DNA of 51,942 nucleotides, from contig JAVVPE010000003.1 of assembly GCA_036655915.1 (NCBI GenBank), positions 1-51,942 on the forward strand, written 5' to 3'. The translations under genes were made by a program, and so were the position numbers. The stretch is from JAVWGW01 sp036655915. GTDB taxonomy: Bacteria > Actinomycetota > Coriobacteriia > Coriobacteriales > Eggerthellaceae. The notes below the pieces were generated by a model. It saw nothing but the letters and a program-made list of their open reading frames with translations, did no database searches and was not told the DNA's origin. Shown piece after piece: positions 25,016-32,714 of the stretch; positions within the stretch are counted from its first letter, which is position 1; every line of letters starts with the position of its first letter.

Positions 25016-25104
25016 AAAAGCCCCCAGTTTTTACCGAAGGCTTTTTGGAAGAGGGGCTGTCGGTCCTGATCCGAATCCCTACTAATAGGTTAATTCCCCT
25101 CTTC
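25016..25104 (-). ncRNA. candidate structured RNA upstream of metNIQ
   Basis: GAAGAGGGG (25048-25056) is exactly complementary to CCCCTCTTC (25096-25104). The 39 bases between them can form CCTA(TTAG)TAGG and CGG(ATCAGGA)CCG hairpins, giving a three-way-junction shape. On the minus strand it is followed by an AAAAGCC/GGCTTTT stem (25016-25022 with 25039-25045) and CTGTTT, like a weak terminator. A CTGATA-18-TACTAT promoter candidate precedes it on the minus strand. It matches no riboswitch consensus I know. Orientation is not proven. Confidence 0.4.
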
Positions 25105-25353
25105 AATGCAGGTAAATAGTACCAAAGGAAATATAAAAATATCAGTCGTGACTTTATTTTTTTTCAGGCAGAAAATGAAGGTTCATGCGCGATTGCGCGA
25201 AAAAGCACAAAAAGGCCCTCTTCGAAGAATTTTCTTCAAGAAAAATAGCTTTTTCGCATACCACACGCTTATACGCGGGGTACATTTCCTGTCTTCTTCC
25301 AAACAAGAGCAGTCCTCAACGGTTTTGTGAGCCCGTCCCAACGATTAAGGCGG

Positions 25354-25359
25354 TATAAT
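25354..25359 (+). promoter_or_regulatory. TATAAT -10 box seven bases before a start codon
   Basis: A consensus TATAAT ends seven bases before the ATG at 25367, so transcription should begin at or within a base of the start codon, giving a leaderless mRNA. No Shine-Dalgarno site is present in the short interval. Confidence 0.7.
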
Positions 25360-25366
25360 TCGTGGG

Positions 25367-26623
25367 ATGAAAACACCGACAACACCTTCCGCGGCTTCCC
25401 CCCGCCCCACCAAACGCCTTGCCGTAGTTACTATGGGCGTAAAACTGGGCGATGAAACACGCGGCTATACACGATTTCGCTTTCTTTCCGAACTGCTGGC
25501 GCAAAGTGGCTTCGAGGTTGATTTGATAACCTCAAGTTTCCAGCATTGGGAAAAAGCGGCGCGCGACACCCAGAAAGCGTGCTATCGCGACCTTCCCTAT
25601 AATGTGGTGTTCATAGATGAACCCGGCTACAAAAAAAATCTGGACCTGGGGCGCATCCGCAGCCACCACATTGCTGCCAAGAACATGCGCGCGTATTTTG
25701 CGCAACACCCCGACACCTACGATTTGATCTATGCAGAAATCCCCCCCAACGATGTGGCGCGCGTCTGCGCTGAAGCGGCGGCGGCGGCACACATCCCCTT
25801 TGTTGCGGATATCAACGATCTGTGGCCTGAAGCCATGCGCATGGTGGTCGACATTCCTCTGGTAAGCGACATTCTTTTTCATCCCTTCGCCCGTGATGCT
25901 GAAAAGGTATACGACCTGCTAAGCGCCGCCGTGGGAACTTCCGACGAATACGCTGCACGGCCGGCAGAAAAGCGCAGCGCGCCCTACCTGCGCGCAACGG
26001 TCTATGTGGGCAACGACCTTGCCGCCTTCGATGCGGGGGCAGCGCGTTATGCGCACACGATAACGAAGCCCTCAGACGAGCTGTGGGTTACCTATGCGGG
26101 AACGCTGGGTGCCAGCTACGACCTTTACACCCTCATAGCAGCCGCCGCGCAGCTAGGAGAAAGCGTGCCGGGGCTGCGGGTAAAGATATTGGGCGACGGT
26201 CCGGATAAAGCGAATTTGGCGCAACAGGCTGCAACCCTGGGCGCTCCAGTCGATTTTTTGGGATATCTGGATTATGAACATATGGCTGCCTACCTGGTAA
26301 AATCCGATATAACAATCAACTCGCTGGTGAAGGATGCGCCGCAATCCATCGTCACAAAAATCGGCGATTACCTGGCAAGCGGGCATCCGATGATAAACAC
26401 GGGATCAAGCCCTGAATTTCGCCGCAAGGTAACAGAAGGTGGTTTCGGCCTTAACGTCGAGGCTGAAGATGCGAGGGCGTTGACCGAGGCCATCGCGCAT
26501 CTCGCGAACAATCCGAGCACATGCAAAATCATGGGAACGCGCGGACGACACATAGCCGAAACGGAATTTGATCAACCGACGGCTTATCAAAAAATCGTGG
26601 ATTTAATCCAAACACTGGTCTAA
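25367..26623 (+). CDS. GT4-type glycosyltransferase
   Basis: 418 residues, probably translated from a leaderless mRNA. The N-terminal half has a Rossmann-like donor/acceptor layout (RFRFLSELLAQSGFEVDLIT at about 36-55) and YDLIYAEIPPND; the C-terminal half has WVTYAGTLGASYDLYTLIAA (about 244-263) and KILGDGPDKANLAQQA, typical of GT4 enzymes, with VDFLGYLDYEHMAAYL. The classic EX7E motif is not clean here. Probably adds one sugar to the surface glycan on the cytoplasmic side. First gene of a plus-strand block with the aminotransferase and sugar phosphotransferase. Confidence 0.85.
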   Translation: MKTPTTPSAASPRPTKRLAVVTMGVKLGDETRGYTRFRFLSELLAQSGFEVDLITSSFQHWEKAARDTQKACYRDLPYNVVFIDEPGYKKNLDLGRIRSHHIAAKNMRAYFAQHPDTYDLIYAEIPPNDVARVCAEAAAAAHIPFVADINDLWPEAMRMVVDIPLVSDILFHPFARDAEKVYDLLSAAVGTSDEYAARPAEKRSAPYLRATVYVGNDLAAFDAGAARYAHTITKPSDELWVTYAGTLGASYDLYTLIAAAAQLGESVPGLRVKILGDGPDKANLAQQAATLGAPVDFLGYLDYEHMAAYLVKSDITINSLVKDAPQSIVTKIGDYLASGHPMINTGSSPEFRRKVTEGGFGLNVEAEDARALTEAIAHLANNPSTCKIMGTRGRHIAETEFDQPTAYQKIVDLIQTLV

Positions 26624-26702
26624 TCGAGGAAAATAGCAGGGTACTCAAGACGGTTGTGCTCGTCCAAGGTTTCCTTTGGGCACAAGGAGGTAGGCAAGAC
26701 AC

Positions 26703-27914
26703 GTGGATACACACAAAACGATAAGCTTTTCGCCGCCCGATATCACCGAAGACGAAATAGAAGCGGTGGCTGCGGTGCTGCGGTCGGGGTGGATCACCAC
26801 CGGCCCGCGCACCAAAGAACTTGAAGGCCGCCTGCGCGCGTTTACGCACAGCGATGGCTTTGCCTGCTTTTCTTCTGCCACCGCTGCCGAGGAATGCATT
26901 TTGCGCGCCTTGGGAATTGGGCCGGGCGACGAAGTTATCACCAGTGCCTACACCTACACCGCCACCGCTTCCGTCATTTGCCACGTGGGCGCAACGCCGG
27001 TATTGTGCGACACCGCGCCGGGATCCTTCGAGATGGATTACGCTGCGCTGCCTGGCCTTATCAACGAACGCACAAAGGCGATTATCCCCATCGATATCGC
27101 CGGGCGCATGTGCGATTACGACGCATTGTTCGACGCCATACACGCCACCCGTGCGCCGTGGAGCCCCCGCACGGCTTTGCAAAAGTGCTTTGACCGCCCG
27201 ATTGTGATCACCGACGGTGCGCACAGCTTGGGTGCTACCCGCCACGGGGCAAGCGCGGGGTCGGTGGCGGATTTCACCACCTTTTCCTTTCATGCCGTAA
27301 AAAACTTCACTACGGCCGAAGGCGGCGGCCTTGCCTGGCTCGCGGGCAGCTTTGATTCCGACGAGCTCTACCAGCAAATGATGCTTTTTAGCTTACACGG
27401 ACAAACGAAGGATGCCCTTTCCAAAAGCTGCGCGGGTGCCTGGGAATACGATGTTGCTTTCCCCGGATGGAAATACAACATGACCGATATTCAGGCGGCC
27501 ATCGGCCTGGTGCAGCTTGACCGCTACCCCGCGCTGCTTGCGCGCCGCCGGGAACTGATTGAACGCTATAGTGCCAACTTGGCCACAGCGCCACTCACCC
27601 TGCTTGCCCACTACGGCGACACCTTCGCTTCAAGCGGGCACCTGATGCTCACGCGCATAAACGGAGCTTCTGCAGAAGTGCGCAATGCCTTAATTGAACA
27701 CCTTGGGGCAGCAGGCGTTGCCGCAAACGTACACTACAAGCCGCTACCGATGATGACAGCCTACAAGGCACTCGGTTTCGACATCGCAGATTTTCCTCAC
27801 GCCTATGCACAGTATGCAAACGAGATCACCCTGCCGCTGCATACCCTTCTGAGCGATGAAGATGTCGATTACGTATGCGACGCGCTGCAAAAGGCTCTGG
27901 CCGTATGTATGTAG
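26703..27914 (+). CDS. DegT/DnrJ/EryC1-family PLP sugar aminotransferase
   Basis: 403 residues from a GTG start; AGGAGG lies 12 bases upstream. The fold-type I features are clear: GWITTGPRTKELE (about 32-44), TDGAHSLGA (about 172-180) and the PLP-lysine in SFHAVKNFTTAEGG (about 196-209). Members transfer an amino group from glutamate to a 4-keto (or 3-keto) nucleotide sugar. A 4,6-dehydratase gene exists at 48029-49012 in this window and could supply the substrate. Its stop overlaps the start of the next gene by ten bases. Confidence 0.9.
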   Translation: MDTHKTISFSPPDITEDEIEAVAAVLRSGWITTGPRTKELEGRLRAFTHSDGFACFSSATAAEECILRALGIGPGDEVITSAYTYTATASVICHVGATPVLCDTAPGSFEMDYAALPGLINERTKAIIPIDIAGRMCDYDALFDAIHATRAPWSPRTALQKCFDRPIVITDGAHSLGATRHGASAGSVADFTTFSFHAVKNFTTAEGGGLAWLAGSFDSDELYQQMMLFSLHGQTKDALSKSCAGAWEYDVAFPGWKYNMTDIQAAIGLVQLDRYPALLARRRELIERYSANLATAPLTLLAHYGDTFASSGHLMLTRINGASAEVRNALIEHLGAAGVAANVHYKPLPMMTAYKALGFDIADFPHAYAQYANEITLPLHTLLSDEDVDYVCDALQKALAVCM

Positions 27915-28498
27915 GATTTTTCAAACGCGTGCTCGATATTGTGATAGGGATTATCGCCCTGCCCTTTGTGCTGCTGCTGATTATTCTGGTGACCCCTTTT
28001 GTCTGGCGCGAAGATAAAGGCCCCGTATTCTACAACGCACCGCGCGTGGGCAAAAACGGTAAAGAATTCAAGATGTACAAATTCCGCTCGATGAAGGTAA
28101 ATGCGCCTGACCTGACCATGCCGGACGGATCAACCTACAACGGCACCGATGACCCCCGCATGACACGCGTAGGTACGTTCATGCGCAAGACGAGTCTCGA
28201 TGAAATGCCGCAGTTTCTCAACGTGCTGAAGGGCGACATGAGCGTTGTGGGCCCGCGCCCCGACCTTGCGCGGGAAACACAGCTCTACACAGGCAACGAG
28301 GGCGACAAGCTGCTGGTGAAGCCCGGCATTACCGGCTATGCCGCCGTCTACGGCCGCAACGCGCTACCCTGGCACGACCGCCTGAAGCTTGACATTTTCT
28401 ACGTGCACAACCTTTCGTTTGCGCTTGACGTAAAAGTGTTCTTCAAAACATTTGCAACCGTCTTTAAGCAAGAGGGCGTGTTTGTTGAGGAAGACTAG
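27905..28498 (+). CDS. undecaprenyl-phosphate sugar phosphotransferase (initiating glycosyltransferase, PglC/WcaJ-type catalytic domain)
   Basis: 197 residues from the ATG at 27905, inside the last codons of the aminotransferase gene. One N-terminal hydrophobic segment (about residues 8-30, a re-entrant or transmembrane helix), then KFRSMKVNA, TSLDEMPQFLNVLKGDMS and VGPRPDLARE, and KPGITGYAAVYGRN, all hallmarks of the bacterial sugar transferase domain. It is the minimal, PglC-sized form. It starts glycan synthesis by moving a sugar-1-phosphate onto undecaprenyl phosphate. Coupling to an aminotransferase suggests an amino-deoxy sugar as first residue. Confidence 0.93.
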   Translation: MYVGFFKRVLDIVIGIIALPFVLLLIILVTPFVWREDKGPVFYNAPRVGKNGKEFKMYKFRSMKVNAPDLTMPDGSTYNGTDDPRMTRVGTFMRKTSLDEMPQFLNVLKGDMSVVGPRPDLARETQLYTGNEGDKLLVKPGITGYAAVYGRNALPWHDRLKLDIFYVHNLSFALDVKVFFKTFATVFKQEGVFVEED

Positions 28499-28540
28499 AA
28501 AACCCTCTTCAAGCTTAAATGATCACCCGACTTCCGCCTT

Positions 28541-28568
28541 AAAACTTAAGGCTTAAGCCTTAAGTTTT
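28541..28568. terminator. 28-base palindrome, bidirectional terminator between convergent genes
   Basis: AAAACTTAAGGC (28541-28552) pairs with GCCTTAAGTTTT (28557-28568) around a TTAA loop. It lies 42 bases after the sugar phosphotransferase stop. The TTA of the loop is the stop codon (TAA on the minus strand) of the opposite gene. T-rich tails on both sides make it usable in both directions. Confidence 0.85.
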
Positions 28569-29503
28569 CTCTTCCCCCTGTGAAACAACTCATCCCAATC
28601 CGATGCAGCCAGAACCGTCCCACACATAATCACGATACAGCATCCCACCTCAACAATCCCCGGAGCGTTTCCGAGGAGAACAAAACCAAACACCACCGCC
28701 CATGCCGAATACGTAATATTGACCGCCATGCCGCGAGCAGCACCGATGGATGCAATACCCTTGTAATAAAATAAATAGGACGCGGCTCCCGCCAAGCCAG
28801 CTATGGCAACAACTCCTGTAGCAAAATTCGGAATAGCCGATGCCGTAAATGCCCATGCGCCCAATAGTGGCAGGATTACCAAACCATACACTAACGCGGA
28901 AGTTGTTTCTCGAATCTGAAGTGCTGTTTCATTATCAACAGCATCATCACGCATGCCATAGGCACAAATAACAGCTTCCGAACCCCACCCAAACACACAG
29001 AGAAGTGCACCCGCTAAGCCAATGGGAGCATTTGCCACCTCGGCCGATCCGGAGGTAGCATACCCCATAACCATGACACCGCACAAAGCCGCGAGCAGTG
29101 CGATAAATTGACGAGGAGCCATCCGTTCCTTCAAAAAGAGAAATGCCATAAGCGCACCAACCGCAGGATAGAATGCCGAGATAATAGCGGTGTATGCTGA
29201 ACCAATGTTATTGATAGCGACCACATATCCCGTCATACCAAGAGGTCCCCCGAGCAAAGCACCCAAAATAATAAACTTCCCGCTTCGGGTTTTCAAAGCC
29301 TTAATGGTGTCGCCTAGACGCTTTCGAACTCCCATGTAAAAGAATAGCCAAATCGCACAGCAGGCATCATGAAGAAATGCTCCCGCTATGGCAGCAAAAG
29401 CAAGGGCTTCAACCGTCCCGACAAAAGGAATCATTGCTAACCCGATACCGAGAATGACGGTATCGAGGCCCCACAAAAAACCACTCATTAATCCGTACTT
29501 CAT
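28553..29503 (-). CDS. EamA/DMT-family transporter, LicB-like (probable choline uptake)
   Basis: 316 residues with about ten membrane helices in two EamA repeats; the second begins near residue 160. Family features include GSAYTAIISAFYPAVGALMAF (about 98-118, in the first repeat) and FLKERMAP. Alone this would be an unassigned drug/metabolite transporter, but its ATG overlaps the stop of a LicC-LicA fusion gene (ATGA), the same partnership as licB in lic1 loci, where it imports choline. The choline assignment is therefore by context. Confidence 0.8.
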   Translation of the reverse strand: MKYGLMSGFLWGLDTVILGIGLAMIPFVGTVEALAFAAIAGAFLHDACCAIWLFFYMGVRKRLGDTIKALKTRSGKFIILGALLGGPLGMTGYVVAINNIGSAYTAIISAFYPAVGALMAFLFLKERMAPRQFIALLAALCGVMVMGYATSGSAEVANAPIGLAGALLCVFGWGSEAVICAYGMRDDAVDNETALQIRETTSALVYGLVILPLLGAWAFTASAIPNFATGVVAIAGLAGAASYLFYYKGIASIGAARGMAVNITYSAWAVVFGFVLLGNAPGIVEVGCCIVIMCGTVLAASDWDELFHRGKRKLKA

Positions 29504-31293
29504 GCCCGACTCCCCTTCACTCGCTCATCGCAATCATAAAGTGCAAGAGCCTTATCAATGTATTCTTTAGCATAGCTATAGTAGATATAAAGCCATTCCC
29601 CTACGAGCTCCCCCTCCGCCTCTTTAAATAGAGCCCAGACATACCAACACCAACCGGCCAGTCCAACGTAGGCAAAATTATGACGTACATCTGCAAAGGT
29701 CGGCTCCTGTCCAAAATAGAAAGACAGCGCCTGGCGCGCTTCTTGTTCGGACAGCTGGCAGCAAACCACAAACGTTCCAAAGTCGCTTGCATAATCAGAC
29801 ATTCCAGCGTACTCCCAGTCAATAAGGTACATCTTGTCTCTCTCATCGATAAGAAAGTTGAGCATAAAAAAATCGTTATGCGTAAGACATACAGGTGCCC
29901 TATCGCCGTCGGCCAAGCTTTTAAGTCTTTCTGCCTTACGAGCAAGTTCATAAAAGCCAGTCACATCAATAGAACCCTCATCACCTAAGAGCTCTTCATA
30001 GTGCTTGCTTTCAAGAAAAAAATCAAAACGTTGATCTAGAGAAACCTTTTCTCCGTGTAGCTTTCTCGCCATCTGCATAGCACGTTGTACTTGATTGGTA
30101 TTTTTCGGATCTAATTGTCTACAATTTGGAATAAAATGAGAAATTTTCCATCCCTTTTCAGGGTCCTCGTAAATAAAAGTTTCGTCCAACCCTAACTCTT
30201 TTGCTACTTTTTGAGCAGCAACCTCACCATGTCTATTGATGATTTTCTCAGTACCGACCCCCGGATGGCGATAGACATACTCAGAATCATTCACGCTAAA
30301 GTGGCAAGAAAGATTAGTTAGACCCTGCTTTAAAGGAAAAATATTACAGATATCCTTTTTGTCACAGTGCAGCGTCGTTGCGATGTTATTAAATATTTCA
30401 GAATCAACATTCGATAGGAACTCAGGATCGAACTTACGCAGTTCGTCAAGCGTATCGAACTCGTAAATAATACCCGGATCGTAAGGGCGCACAACCATAT
30501 TGAACTCTTTGATATGGTCAACATACAGCTCTTCCCAAAGTTTGTCCGCTGTCAGAGGTAAGGCGTATTCATCCGTCAGCACCTTGACGAACAGCTGAGA
30601 GAAAGCATGATCGAAATACGCATGTCCAATCATAACCAAAGAATCGCGTCCTCCGACTTCGACACCGACGATGCGACCGCCAGAACCTGTCGTCAAGCAC
30701 CATTCTGCGGTTGAGCCCTCACGATATTCTGCGGCATAATAAGGTTGGAACACATACTGTTCAAACGGGTTTTCGGTGAAATAATCATCCGATGAACAGA
30801 TATAGGTATTTCCTAATTTCTCGCTTACTGCCATAAGTGAGGAGTTGTTATTACGAAAAGCAAATTCACTATTCACCGCAATCTGCACACCCAGTTCGTC
30901 TTCCAGGTAGAAGAAGTGTTCTTTCTTATAGCCCACCACTACCGTGATGTCGGAAATCCCCGCCTCCTGAAGTTGGCGGATCTGGCGCTCAATCAAGACC
31001 TCACCACGAACACGAAAAAGACCTTTGGGCTTCTCGTAGGATATTGGAGCGAAGCGCGAAGATAAGCCCGCAGCCATAACAATGGCATTTTTGACCCGAT
31101 ACCTATCAAGCATCTTGCAACCGCTTAACGTAATTTTACCGTTTTCAATAAAACCGTTTTTCTCTAGATTTTTCTTTGCAGCATTCACCGACCCAAGAGA
31201 TAGACCCGTTTCTGCAGCAAGCTTACGTTGTCGGTTATCACCATAAAGCATGAGTGCGTGCAGAAACTCAAATTCAATTCTAGTAAGATGCAT
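29500..31293 (-). CDS. HTH-LicC-LicA fusion: choline-phosphate cytidylyltransferase and choline kinase
   Basis: 597 residues in three parts. Residues 1-62 look like a winged-helix DNA-binding domain (RKLAAETGLSLGSVNAAKKN). Residues 67 to about 290 form a nucleotidyltransferase with AIVMAAGLSSRFAP and KPKGLFRVRGEVLIERQI. Residues about 300-590 form a choline-kinase-like phosphotransferase with the catalytic loop LTHNDFFMLNFLI (about 470-482) and LIDWEYAGMSDYASD (about 490-504). Together they would convert choline to phosphocholine and then CDP-choline, the donor for LicD enzymes. The HTH part may regulate its own promoter. Two 60-base stretches counted here have 40-42% GC, against 68% in a stretch of the aminotransferase gene, suggesting transfer. 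Confidence 0.88.
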   Translation of the reverse strand: MHLTRIEFEFLHALMLYGDNRQRKLAAETGLSLGSVNAAKKNLEKNGFIENGKITLSGCKMLDRYRVKNAIVMAAGLSSRFAPISYEKPKGLFRVRGEVLIERQIRQLQEAGISDITVVVGYKKEHFFYLEDELGVQIAVNSEFAFRNNNSSLMAVSEKLGNTYICSSDDYFTENPFEQYVFQPYYAAEYREGSTAEWCLTTGSGGRIVGVEVGGRDSLVMIGHAYFDHAFSQLFVKVLTDEYALPLTADKLWEELYVDHIKEFNMVVRPYDPGIIYEFDTLDELRKFDPEFLSNVDSEIFNNIATTLHCDKKDICNIFPLKQGLTNLSCHFSVNDSEYVYRHPGVGTEKIINRHGEVAAQKVAKELGLDETFIYEDPEKGWKISHFIPNCRQLDPKNTNQVQRAMQMARKLHGEKVSLDQRFDFFLESKHYEELLGDEGSIDVTGFYELARKAERLKSLADGDRAPVCLTHNDFFMLNFLIDERDKMYLIDWEYAGMSDYASDFGTFVVCCQLSEQEARQALSFYFGQEPTFADVRHNFAYVGLAGWCWYVWALFKEAEGELVGEWLYIYYSYAKEYIDKALALYDCDERVKGSRA

Positions 31294-31329
31294 CTATCTC
31301 ATCCTTTCAGCTTTATTCTTTATTCCAAA

Positions 31330-31358
31330 AGAGTATCACGATTAAAGGTAATGTTCAA
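31330..31358 (-). promoter_or_regulatory. sigma70-type promoter of the licCA-licB pair
   Basis: On the minus strand TTGAAC (31353-31358), 17-base spacer, TACTCT (31330-31335), with a TGA triplet just before the -10 box acting as extended -10. It predicts a short leader of about 30 bases. The AT-rich stretch 31356-31388 just upstream, with TTCAA and TTGAA ends, could be an operator. Confidence 0.7.
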
Positions 31359-31560
31359 TTTTCTATATTATTCATACTATTTGAACGCAAGTGAACCGGA
31401 TCAATTCCAAGCTGGCTGAATTGCGAGGCTTCCTAACTATGGGCTATTCCGTCCCGGGAGATAGAGGGCCTTACCTTTTTGAGCAAAATGAGTTCCCAAA
31501 GGAAAGAAACACACTCCGCTTTTTCCGCAACACTACGAGCTGCAAGATAAGACAAGCTTA

Positions 31561-32688
31561 TCAGGAATGCTTCTTACAGCGCGGGCGCGCCTTTTCATAG
31601 AACGCGCAAAGCCACGCTGCTGCGTCATCGATAGCAAAACCGGCTGCACGCACTTCATCTGTGCAGTCGTGACGCACACTACCGGCCTGGTAAGCCGCCA
31701 CACACGTTTGAGCCCACAGATCAGCTCCCGCCTCCAACGCTAAACGCTGCGCATGTTGCGTTATGACAGCAGCTTCGGGAACTCCCGTAGAAAGGATGCA
31801 GGGAAGCCCCACCGCCTGCGCTTCGATAGAGGCCATCGACAACCCTTCAATAATTGAGGGGAATACAAACACATCCAGAGCTTTGAGAATTTCAGGAACA
31901 TCATCTCGGATAGAGAAAAAGAAAACGGACTCCTCAAGACCCTGATGCGCAACGCGACCCTTTAAGTCCTCCTCTAAAGGACCGCGCCCCACCAGCACAA
32001 GCACAGCAGAAGGAAGCTGCTTTTTTATTTGCTGAAACACCTGCAGTAAAAAGACATGGTTTTTTTCTACCGCCAGCCTTCCCACATGCCCAAAAACAGG
32101 CACATCCCCCCAACCCAAGGCATTTTTTGCCTGCCTATGGCTTACCTCATCGCAGGTATAACACCCCAAATCAATCCCATTTTTGAGAACCTTAAACCGA
32201 TCACCCGCAACCACTGCTTTACCAAAGCGATCGCGCCCTGCCTCCAACGAACACGCCATGAAATAATCTGCGATATAACGCGTAGGAAACGAAAGTGCTC
32301 TGAAACCGAGCTGGCTCAAAGAAAGGGGAAAGTTTTGCGCATGGCTATGAGCGATGGTGTAGCACCCCGCCCGTTTTGCTTCGGCAAGATACAGCGCCGC
32401 GCAACTGCCGATATGCCCCTGCACTACGCTGTATTCGGGATGCTGCGCAAAAAAATCCCGACACGCTTTACGATAGCTGAAATAGTTGTATCCCACAAAG
32501 CGATCAAGTCGATACAGGCGCCCTCCCAAGCGCTCTATTTCTTCATCATAATCGCAGGTGCGCGTAGGCTCATGGACAAGAAAATCAAACTGAACTCGGT
32601 TGCGATCAATGCAGCGATACAGATTCATCAAAATAGTCTCGGCACCGCCGCGATCCATCGCACCTATAACATGCAGGATTCTTTGCAT
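31561..32688 (-). CDS. GT4-type glycosyltransferase
   Basis: 375 residues. GAMDRGGAETILMNLYR (about 9-25) is the glycine-rich N-terminal loop common to EpsF-like GT4 enzymes. The C-terminal half has FGHVGRLAVEKNHVFLLQVF (about 199-218), LVGRGPLEEDLK and FPSIIEGLSMASIEAQAVG (about 275-293), which contains the EX7E-type donor motif. Cytoplasmic, building the repeat unit. It ends the minus-strand block GlfT2-like, licD, flippase, GT4, with a 26-base spacer to the flippase. The 267 bases between it and licCA hold the licCA promoter and no gene. Confidence 0.9.
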   Translation of the reverse strand: MQRILHVIGAMDRGGAETILMNLYRCIDRNRVQFDFLVHEPTRTCDYDEEIERLGGRLYRLDRFVGYNYFSYRKACRDFFAQHPEYSVVQGHIGSCAALYLAEAKRAGCYTIAHSHAQNFPLSLSQLGFRALSFPTRYIADYFMACSLEAGRDRFGKAVVAGDRFKVLKNGIDLGCYTCDEVSHRQAKNALGWGDVPVFGHVGRLAVEKNHVFLLQVFQQIKKQLPSAVLVLVGRGPLEEDLKGRVAHQGLEESVFFFSIRDDVPEILKALDVFVFPSIIEGLSMASIEAQAVGLPCILSTGVPEAAVITQHAQRLALEAGADLWAQTCVAAYQAGSVRHDCTDEVRAAGFAIDDAAAWLCAFYEKARPRCKKHS

Positions 32689-32714
32689 ATACTCCCTCTC
32701 GCTACACCTTGCCT

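Larger units (their letters stand above)
24782..25366. other. 585-bp intergenic region between metN and the first glycosyltransferase
   Basis: Holds, from left to right, a Met-rich short reading frame and hairpins, a sigma70 promoter reading toward metN, a hairpin plus a 9-bp long-range stem, an AT-rich stretch without a credible gene, and a TATAAT box directly before the plus-strand glycosyltransferase. A GCGGC/GCCGC hairpin near 24819-24835 sits between the short frame and metN. I see no tRNA and no long conserved reading frame. Confidence 0.7.

Noticed and set aside
24782..25104. SAM-I (S-box) or ydaO riboswitch upstream of metN
   Set aside because: The conserved cores of those classes are absent; only short partial similarities such as GGGGAA and CCGACAGC occur.
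25106..25330. Small plus-strand frame of 74 codons between metN and the glycosyltransferase
   Set aside because: No RBS, biased low-complexity composition and no recognisable motif; overlaps an AT-rich regulatory-looking interval.
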